Shown here: in pieces, positions 58,332-64,000 of the stretch
Layout: each line of letters begins with the position of its first letter
Position numbering within the stretch: position 1 is the stretch's first letter
NCBI GenBank assembly: GCA_050742455.1
Contig: JBOGIG010000111.1
Location: forward strand, 1-64,000
Source of the DNA: JBOGIG01 sp050742455
GTDB lineage: Bacteria > Actinomycetota > Acidimicrobiia > Acidimicrobiales > JBOGIG01
DNA: 64,000 bases
Reading direction: 5' to 3'
The notes under the pieces: model-generated
Told to the model about the DNA's origin: nothing
The model's input: only the letters and a program-made list of their open reading frames with translations
Database searches by the model: none
Made by a program: the position numbers and the translations under genes

Positions 58332-59484
58332 GGGCTCGACGGGCCACCTTGCCAAGGGCGGTGCGGGGCAGGCGATCCACCAACACCAACTCTTTTGGCG
58401 CGGCCCAGACCGGCAGGTGTTGCCTGGCCAGGTCCCGCAATTCGTCCAGCGTCGGGGCCTGGCCGGGGCCGGTCGGCACCACCCAAGCCACCACCCGTTC
58501 TCCCCATTCGGGGTCGGGTCGGCCTGCCACTGCAACCTCGACCACCCGAGGGTCGCGACTCAGGATTGCCTCCACGGCCGAGGGCCACACGTTCTCCCCC
58601 CCGGTGATGATCATGTCCGTCAGCCGGCCGCTCACCACCAGTCGGCCCGCTCCGTCGAAATATCCGGAGTCCCCTGTGGACAGCCAACCGTCGGCGTCCT
58701 TGGGATCGGGCCCGTGGTGGTAGCGGCGCAGGAGCATGGGGCCCCGTAGCCTTATCTCTCCTGAGGGAGTCAGGGTCACCTCGACGCCGTCGAGGGGCGT
58801 GCCGTCGTAGACGACTCCGCCGGCGGTCTCGGTCATCCCGTAGGTGACGTGGGCATTAGAGGGAACTACGGCCGGGGGGGCCGAACCCCCCAGGACCACG
58901 CAGCGAAATGCGCTCGGGTCGATTCGGGACATGGCCGTAGCCACCAGGGACACCAGGGTGGCGCCTTCCGAGGCCGCCCGAGCCACTTCGGTGGGGGAGA
59001 ATCCGGGGTGGACCACAAGGTTGGTTCCGGTGATCAGTGCCCGGGTGACCACACTCAGGCCCCCCACGTGGGCCAGGGGCAGGCAGGCCAGCCAGCAGTC
59101 GGTGTCGGGATCGACGCCCAGGCGAGCACTCACCGCCCGGGCCGAGGCCCCCAAACTGTCATGGGTCAACACCACTCCCTTGCCTGCACCACCGGCTCCG
59201 GTAGTACCGCTGGTGGCCATGACCAGGGCATCGCCCGCTTCCAACCCCCGGCCGGCTTCCAACCCCCGGCCGGCTTCCAACCCCCGGCCCGCCGTCCATT
59301 CGGAGCGGAGGCCGCCCTGGGCCACCACCTCGTGCGGGGCCATGGCCTCCAGGACGGCCCGGGCGGCAGCTGGGGGCAGTCGGGGGTCCAGGGGCAGGAC
59401 GGCATCCCCGTCGTCCCACGCCCGACGCATTTCGGCTACGAACTCCGGCCCCGCAGGAAGGGCTAGGGCCACCAGTCGAGCCAT
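58318..59484 (-). CDS. menE: o-Succinylbenzoate-CoA ligase MenE
   Basis: An acyl-adenylate-forming enzyme of menaquinone synthesis. ATSGTTGAGGAGKGVVLTH is the AMP-binding loop, then VTYGMTETAGGVV, GDSGYFDGAGRLVVSGR and PRTALGKVARRAL with the catalytic lysine. The enzyme is short (388 residues), as MenE of actinobacteria often is. The assignment rests on the family plus neighbouring menB, menA, menH and menD. Three 18-bp units insert (RGLEAG)3 before the AMP loop. The ATG at 59484 follows TAGGCT by 7 nt on the minus strand. Confidence 0.88.
   Translation of the reverse strand: MARLVALALPAGPEFVAEMRRAWDDGDAVLPLDPRLPPAAARAVLEAMAPHEVVAQGGLRSEWTAGRGLEAGRGLEAGRGLEAGDALVMATSGTTGAGGAGKGVVLTHDSLGASARAVSARLGVDPDTDCWLACLPLAHVGGLSVVTRALITGTNLVVHPGFSPTEVARAASEGATLVSLVATAMSRIDPSAFRCVVLGGSAPPAVVPSNAHVTYGMTETAGGVVYDGTPLDGVEVTLTPSGEIRLRGPMLLRRYHHGPDPKDADGWLSTGDSGYFDGAGRLVVSGRLTDMIITGGENVWPSAVEAILSRDPRVVEVAVAGRPDPEWGERVVAWVVPTGPGQAPTLDELRDLARQHLPVWAAPKELVLVDRLPRTALGKVARRALSGQ
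59236..59289. repeat. 18-bp tandem repeat, three copies, in menE
   Basis: Copies start at 59236, 59254 and 59272; the first differs at one base. They encode RGLEAG three times. Confidence 0.95.
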
Positions 59485-59491
59485 GGCGGCT

Positions 59492-59497
59492 AGCCTA
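59492..59497 (-). promoter_or_regulatory. Candidate -10 element (TAGGCT), leaderless menE start
   Basis: TAGGCT on the minus strand ends 7 nt before the ATG at 59484, with AGCCGCC in between and no binding site. Confidence 0.5.
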
Positions 59498-59532
59498 GCG
59501 ACTATTCGAGTGATCACTCTAGGAGTAACGAC

Positions 59533-60363
59533 ATGGTTGATTGGCAACAGGGCAAGGCCTATACCGACATCACCTATGAGGTGGGCGAGGGGATGGCCAA
59601 GATAACGATCTGTCGCCCCGAGGTACGCAATGCGTTTCGTCCCCAGACCCTCTTTGAGATGGCTGATGCCTTCAATCTGGCCCGGGACGACGCCAGCGTC
59701 GGGGCCATCATCCTGACCGGGCAGGGTCCTGATGCCTTTTGCTCGGGGGGCGACCAACGCATCCGAGGTGATGACGGCTACCTGGGCGACGACGACGTGG
59801 CCCAAGCCGGGATCGGCAGGCTGAACGTGCTCGACCTGCAGATCCAAATCCGTCGCCTGCCCAAGCCGGTGGTGGCAATGGTGGCCGGGTTCGCCGTGGG
59901 CGGGGGTCACGTACTTCACCTCGTCTGCGATCTGACCATCGCCGCCGACAACGCCCGCTTCGGCCAGACCGGACCCCGGGTGGGCAGCTTCGACGGCGGG
60001 TACGGCTCGGGGCTTCTGGCCCGCACCGTCGGGCTCAAGCGGGCCAAGGAGGTGTGGTTTCTTTGCCGTCAGTACGACGCGGCCCAGGCTCTCAATTGGG
60101 GACTGGTCAATGCCGTTGTGCCGCTGGATCGCTTGGAGGACGAGACCGTGTCGTGGTGTCAGGACATGTTGAAGCTCTCACCCATAGCCCTGCGGATGAT
60201 CAAGGGTGCCTTCAACGCCGCCGACGACGGCCTGGCGGGCATCCAGCAGTTCGCGGGCGATGCCACCATGCTCTTCTACATGACCGAAGAGGGCCAGGAG
60301 GGCCGCAATGCCTACCAGGAAAAGCGACCGGCCGACTTTTCCCGGTTTCCCCGCCGGCCCTGA
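59533..60363 (+). CDS. menB: 1,4-Dihydroxy-2-naphthoyl-CoA synthase MenB
   Basis: A crotonase-fold enzyme that closes the naphthoquinol ring. AFCSGGDQRIRGDDGYLGDDD carries the oxyanion and active-site region typical of MenB. VAGFAVGGGHVLHLVCDLTIAADNA, and TGPRVGSFDGGYGSGLLAR with its Asp and Tyr, confirm it over general enoyl-CoA hydratases. The 276 residues fit. AGGAG lies 7 nt before the ATG. It is divergent from menE and followed at 6 bp by menA. Confidence 0.96.
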   Translation: MVDWQQGKAYTDITYEVGEGMAKITICRPEVRNAFRPQTLFEMADAFNLARDDASVGAIILTGQGPDAFCSGGDQRIRGDDGYLGDDDVAQAGIGRLNVLDLQIQIRRLPKPVVAMVAGFAVGGGHVLHLVCDLTIAADNARFGQTGPRVGSFDGGYGSGLLARTVGLKRAKEVWFLCRQYDAAQALNWGLVNAVVPLDRLEDETVSWCQDMLKLSPIALRMIKGAFNAADDGLAGIQQFAGDATMLFYMTEEGQEGRNAYQEKRPADFSRFPRRP

Positions 60364-60369
60364 GGCTCG

Positions 60370-61233
60370 ATGATCAGGGATTGGGTGGCCGGGGCCCGGC
60401 CCCGGACGCTACCGGCTGCCGTGGTGCCGGTAGCGGTGGGTACTGCGCTGGCCTCCACCGAGGGGGGCGCCATCGCGTGGCGGGCGGTGGCGGCACTGGT
60501 GGTGAGCCTGGCAATCCAGGTGGGGACCAACTATGCCAACGACTACTCCGACGGCATCCGGGGCACCGATACCATCCGAGTCGGTCCCATGCGCCTGGTT
60601 GCCTCCGGTGTGGCGTCCCCTCGGCGAGTGAAGTTGGCAGCCTTGGTGGCCTTTGGGGTGGCCGGGGTGGCCGGTCTGGCTCTGGCTGTGGCCGTGGGGC
60701 CGGTGGTGGTGGTAGTTGGTGCCGCCTGTCTGGCTGCCGGATGGTTTTACACCGGCGGTTCGAAGCCCTATGGCTATGCCGGTCTGGGGGAGGTGTTTGT
60801 CTTCGTCTTCTTCGGCTTGGTGGCTGTGGCGGGCACGGTCTACGTGCAAACGGGTCACATAAGCGGGCTGGATCTGCTGGCCGCCGTGCCGGTAGGTCTG
60901 GGATCGACCGCCATGCTGGTGGTGAACAACCTGCGGGACATAGACACTGACGGTCCAGCCGGCAAGCGGACCCTGGCCGTACGGATGGGAGACCGTGGGA
61001 CCCGTCGCCTATACGGCGGTTGCCTGTTGGTCAGCTTTGTAGCCGTCATCGGCCTGGCTGTCCTGGCCCGTCCCTGGTCCCTGGTCGCCCTGGCCGCCCT
61101 TCCGTTGGCATGGGCACCCTTGGACTTGGTGGCCCGGGGGGGCAACGGTCCGACGTTGGTCAGGGTCCTGGGTCAGACCGGGAGGCTGAATCTGGCCCTC
61201 GGAGCGCTCCTGGCCCTGGGTCTGGCAGTGTGA
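60370..61233 (+). CDS. menA: 1,4-Dihydroxy-2-naphthoate prenyltransferase MenA
   Basis: An integral membrane UbiA-family enzyme that attaches the polyprenyl tail to give demethylmenaquinone. Seven or eight helices are visible. The first Asp-rich motif is NYANDYSDGIRGTD, and the second is NNLRDIDTDGPAGKRTLAVRMG, as in MenA. The 287 residues are normal. It follows menB with 6 bp and converges with menH at an 11-bp gap. Confidence 0.95.
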   Translation: MIRDWVAGARPRTLPAAVVPVAVGTALASTEGGAIAWRAVAALVVSLAIQVGTNYANDYSDGIRGTDTIRVGPMRLVASGVASPRRVKLAALVAFGVAGVAGLALAVAVGPVVVVVGAACLAAGWFYTGGSKPYGYAGLGEVFVFVFFGLVAVAGTVYVQTGHISGLDLLAAVPVGLGSTAMLVVNNLRDIDTDGPAGKRTLAVRMGDRGTRRLYGGCLLVSFVAVIGLAVLARPWSLVALAALPLAWAPLDLVARGGNGPTLVRVLGQTGRLNLALGALLALGLAV

Positions 61234-61244
61234 AGCGGGACCGG

Positions 61245-62003
61245 CTAGGGCTTGAGGAAGTGCTCGACCATCGAGGCAAAATGCTCCGGGTTCTCCAAGT
61301 GGGCGGCATGGCCCGCCTCAGGCACCCGGACCAGGGTGGAGTTGGCGCCTATGGCCCCGACCATGCGCTGGCCCAGAGCGTCGAACTTGGGGTCGTTGGC
61401 CCCGACCACGATCAGCACCGGCATGGCCAGTTCGGCCAGCCGGTGCCACAGGGACTCCTGCGTCCCAGTTCCCGCCAAGCGCAGGCTGGAGGCCAATCCT
61501 TCGGCCGTGTTGTCCAGGCGGGATGCCATATTGCCGGCCCGAGGGGAAAGGGAGGCGAAGAGGGGTCCGGCCAGCCAGTCGACCAGGAAGGCTTCTACTC
61601 CGACGTCCACGATGAGACGGGCCCGTTCCTCGTCGAGGCGGCGGCGGGCCTTGCGTTCGGTCGGATCCTCGATGCCGGCGGTGGCCCCAACCAGGACCAA
61701 GCGGTTCACCACATGTGGTCGGTCCAGTGCCAATTGCAGGCACAGCCGACCTCCCATCGAATAGCCCAGGTAGCAGGCCGGTCCTCCGGCCAGGCCCACC
61801 AGTTCGGCGCCCTCGGGGACCGAAGCTCTGATCGGGCCCGAGCGACCATGGCCGGGCGCATCCACTATCGCCAGGCGGAAGCGATCCTGCCACCGGGAGA
61901 TCAAGGGATCGAACGATCGTCCCGTCTGGGTAAAGCCGTGAACCAGGACAAGTCTCTCCCCCTGCCCAACCTCGTGGCAGTACAGGTGCTCCGGATCGGC
62001 CAT
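61245..62003 (-). CDS. menH: MenH-type alpha/beta hydrolase
   Basis: The probable (1R,6R)-2-succinyl-6-hydroxy-2,4-cyclohexadiene-1-carboxylate synthase. The oxyanion motif LVLVHGFTQTGRSF, nucleophile elbow LGYSMGGRL, the Asp region GANDPKFDALG and the late His in PEAGHAAHLENPEHF complete the triad. The 252 residues and position beside menD favour MenH over other hydrolases. Its ATG at 62003 and the menD ATG at 62009 face away from each other with only 5 bp between, so its promoter must lie in menD. An ATG at 62027 would overlap menD. Confidence 0.85.
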   Translation of the reverse strand: MADPEHLYCHEVGQGERLVLVHGFTQTGRSFDPLISRWQDRFRLAIVDAPGHGRSGPIRASVPEGAELVGLAGGPACYLGYSMGGRLCLQLALDRPHVVNRLVLVGATAGIEDPTERKARRRLDEERARLIVDVGVEAFLVDWLAGPLFASLSPRAGNMASRLDNTAEGLASSLRLAGTGTQESLWHRLAELAMPVLIVVGANDPKFDALGQRMVGAIGANSTLVRVPEAGHAAHLENPEHFASMVEHFLKP

Positions 62004-62008
62004 TTCCC

Positions 62009-63898
62009 ATGAGCGTACAGGCCACATTTGCCGCCACCCTGGTCGACGAGTGGGCCCGGTCGGGGTTGGAGCGAGCCGTGGTCTGTCCCGGGTCGCGGTC
62101 GGCGCCGCTGGCCCTGGCCCTGGCCCGGGACACTCGGGTGCGCCTGGACGTGCTCTTAGATGAGCGCTCGGCCGGATTCTTCGCCCTGGGCCTGGCCCTG
62201 GCTACGGGTAAGCCCGTCCTGGTCCTGACCACCAGCGGCACCGCCGCCGTCGAATTACACCCTGCCGTGACCGAGGCCGATCACGCCCGGGTGCCGTTGA
62301 TCGTGGTGACGGCCGACCGACCGTTCGACTTGCACGGCGTCGGAGCACCCCAGACCACCATGCAGTCCGGCCTGTTCGGGGACTGCGTGCGGTGGTCGGC
62401 CAACCCCGGTCCTGCCCAGACCGAGGCGGCCTGGTCGTGGAGGTCTATGGCCTCTCGGGCCATGGCTGAAGCCGGAGGCGGTCCCCGGGGACCGGGCCCT
62501 GTCCACCTCAACCTGGCTTTTCGAGAACCCCTGGTGGGGCGCCCGGACCCGATGCCGCCGGCCTCGAAATCGGGCGCCGGGTGGCATGCCGTCAGTTGGC
62601 GTCCGGGGCAACCCTCGCCATCTGTGGTGCAGAGGCTCGCCCTGGCCCGGGGCGGGCGGGGTCTCATCGTGGCCGGCGCCGGAGCCGGTCACCCCCCCTT
62701 GGTGATGGAGCTGGCCCGCCACCTGGCCTGGCCGGTGTTGGCCGACCCCCGCAGCGGTCTGCGCACGCCTGACCCTGATCAGCGACTCCAACCGGGCCAG
62801 TCACCCGAGCCGGGCCAGTCACCCGAGCCGGGCCAATCACCCGAGCCGGGCCAGTCACCGGTTGATCTGGTGATCACGGCGGCCGATTCCCTGCTGCGCC
62901 ACGAGGAGTTCGCCCGGACTCATCGCCCCGACGTCATCCTCCGGTTGGGCGCCCCGTGGGCCTCCCGGGTGGTCACTTCGTGGTTGAACGAAGCGGATTG
63001 TGACCAGGTTCTCGTCGATCCTTTCTGGTCGTGGGTCGACCCGGGAAGGGTGGTGGGGACACTGGAGGTATGCGACCCCAACGACCTGGCCCGGGAAGTT
63101 ATCGGCCTGGGCCGATCGGGCGATCCTCGGACCCCGGACGTGACCGACTGGGCCGTCGGATGGTCTGACGCAGAAGCCCGTGCCCAGGCGGCCATCGACG
63201 GAGTACTGGATGGATGCGATCGCCTCACCGAGCCGGGCGTGGCCCGGTATCTCATGGGCCATTTGGATCCAGAGTCGCTCCTGGTGGTGTCGTCCTCCAT
63301 GCCAATCCGCGATGTGGAATGGTTCGGTCGGGGCGCCCGGACGACCGGGCGAGGGACCCAGGTGAGCGCCGCTGAGGGAGGGGCCCAGGTGAGAGCCGTT
63401 GGGGGAGGGGCCCAGGTCGAACCCCCGGGCAGGGCACGGGTCCTGGCCAACCGGGGGGTCAACGGCATCGACGGGATGGTCTCGATGGCCATGGGCGTGG
63501 CCCGCGCTGATGTCGGTCCCACTGTCGGCCTGCTCGGCGACCTGGCCTTCCTACACGACGCCGGAGCGCTTTGCGGTTGGCGGGCTCCAGCCCCGGTGCT
63601 GGTGGTGATCGACAACGGGGGAGGGGGAATCTTTTCCTTTCTCGACTACGCCGCCGATGTGGAGCCGGACCAATTCGAGCTGCTGTTTGCCACCCCTATG
63701 CCGGCTGATCCCTTGGCCGTGGCCCATGGCTACGGCGTGACCACCGCCGAAGCGGAGACCCGTGCACAATTGGCACAGGCTTTGGCCTTCCTCGGGGCCG
63801 ACCCAAGGGGAGGTGTCATACGGTGTCGCACCGACCGGGAGGCCAACGTCGAGTTGCATCGCCGGCTGGAGTTGGCGGTGGCTGGCGTATTGGGTTGA
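62009..63898 (+). CDS. menD: 2-Succinyl-5-enolpyruvyl-6-hydroxy-3-cyclohexene-1-carboxylate synthase MenD
   Basis: A thiamine-diphosphate enzyme that adds succinate semialdehyde to isochorismate. VCPGSRSAPLALAL, TTSGTAAVELHPAVTEA (cofactor Glu), LANRGVNGIDGMVSMA and VIDNGGGGIFSFLDY (ThDP/Mg site, GDG-type) are present. The 629 residues are longer than the usual 550 because two runs of in-frame repeats are inserted: (EPGQSP)n in the middle and AQVRAVGGG-type units near residue 455. Both fall in probable loops. The menA and menB genes lie upstream and menH diverges. Confidence 0.95.
   Translation: MSVQATFAATLVDEWARSGLERAVVCPGSRSAPLALALARDTRVRLDVLLDERSAGFFALGLALATGKPVLVLTTSGTAAVELHPAVTEADHARVPLIVVTADRPFDLHGVGAPQTTMQSGLFGDCVRWSANPGPAQTEAAWSWRSMASRAMAEAGGGPRGPGPVHLNLAFREPLVGRPDPMPPASKSGAGWHAVSWRPGQPSPSVVQRLALARGGRGLIVAGAGAGHPPLVMELARHLAWPVLADPRSGLRTPDPDQRLQPGQSPEPGQSPEPGQSPEPGQSPVDLVITAADSLLRHEEFARTHRPDVILRLGAPWASRVVTSWLNEADCDQVLVDPFWSWVDPGRVVGTLEVCDPNDLAREVIGLGRSGDPRTPDVTDWAVGWSDAEARAQAAIDGVLDGCDRLTEPGVARYLMGHLDPESLLVVSSSMPIRDVEWFGRGARTTGRGTQVSAAEGGAQVRAVGGGAQVEPPGRARVLANRGVNGIDGMVSMAMGVARADVGPTVGLLGDLAFLHDAGALCGWRAPAPVLVVIDNGGGGIFSFLDYAADVEPDQFELLFATPMPADPLAVAHGYGVTTAEAETRAQLAQALAFLGADPRGGVIRCRTDREANVELHRRLELAVAGVLG
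62012..62017 (-). promoter_or_regulatory. Candidate menH -10 element (TACGCT) inside menD codons 2-3
   Basis: TACGCT on the minus strand ends 8 nt before the menH ATG at 62003. On the plus strand these bases are the second and third codons of menD. Confidence 0.45.
62792..62863 (+). repeat. 18-bp tandem repeat, four units, in menD
   Basis: Copies start at 62792, 62810, 62828 and 62846; they are identical or differ at one base, and the last is partial. They encode PGQSPE-type segments in a linker. Confidence 0.93.
63357..63420 (+). repeat. 27-bp tandem repeat in menD, two copies plus a partial third
   Basis: Copies 63357-63383 and 63384-63410 differ at a few bases. They encode nine-residue AQVRAVGGG-type segments before the last ThDP-binding region. 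Confidence 0.88.
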
Positions 63899-64000
63899 AC
63901 TGCGTGGTATCGAATTGAGGACCACCGATACCCACCGTCCAGGGCCAAAGCAAGGGTCTGGCCTCCTGAGAGGACCTGGCCTCCTGAGAGAGCCCGGCCT
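63899..64000. other. Intergenic end of the window
   Basis: No gene is seen after menD. A 17-bp repeat with an 18-bp period (63958-63991, CTGGCCTCCTGAGAG core) occupies part of it. A short frame at 63730-63948 on the minus strand is antisense to menD and not called. Confidence 0.6.

Overview
The window is a gene-dense, high-GC chromosomal segment from an actinobacterium. The class Acidimicrobiia is the most likely home. The gene content and order are actinobacterial: lexA/LysM/nrdR, dinB/DUF3040/transglutaminase/DUF58/MoxR, a full division cluster ending sepF-yggT-divIVA, then ileS, a DksA-like gene, lspA and rluD. The ring-forming proteasome activator Bpa, a MurE with a meso-DAP DNPR motif and a classical menaquinone pathway agree with this. 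No phage, insertion sequence, CRISPR, rRNA or tRNA was seen. This is core chromosome, not an accessory island.

Layout. 1-2.1 kb: the end of a ketoacyl synthase gene, then the SOS regulator lexA diverging from a LysM membrane protein over a cluster of four LexA boxes, then nrdR. 2.1-8.7 kb: an RlpA-like wall protein, a phosphofructokinase with pyrophosphate-type residues, an inositol-phosphatase-family enzyme, threonine aldolase, a PIG-L deacetylase and DNA polymerase IV. 8.9-14 kb: DUF3040, transglutaminase, DUF58 and MoxR genes. 14-16.9 kb: an acyl-CoA dehydrogenase, a small conserved protein, an HNH protein and a lipoate-ligase-like protein.

17-33.7 kb: the division and cell-wall cluster, mraZ-rsmH-ftsL-ftsI-murE-mraY-murD-ftsW-murC-murB-ftsQ, then ftsZ-pgeF-yggS-sepF-yggT-divIVA. 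Nine consecutive start/stop overlaps join rsmH to ftsQ. murF and murG are missing from their usual places. 33.8-41.2 kb: a membrane protein with a histone-H1-like tail, ileS on the opposite strand, a DksA-type zinc-finger protein with an H1-like N-terminus, lspA and rluD. 41.2-47.3 kb, mostly minus strand: a group 2 sigma factor, an MFS exporter, and an acetyltransferase/acyl-CoA-synthetase fusion coupled to an Rrf2 regulator. 47.4-57.5 kb: a phosphodiesterase-like protein, the proteasome activator, dnaE, two unassigned proteins, a patatin and a YyaL-type thioredoxin-domain protein. 57.6-63.9 kb: an SDR enzyme and the menaquinone genes menE, menB, menA, menH and menD.

Two patterns cut across the window. 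First, at least ten genes have a TANNNT hexamer 6-8 nt before the start codon and no usable ribosome-binding site, which points to leaderless transcription. Second, about eighteen loci carry short tandem duplications (15-42 bp). They are in frame inside genes, and four of them sit on a stop codon. Similarity calls rest on reading motifs by eye; no database search was run.
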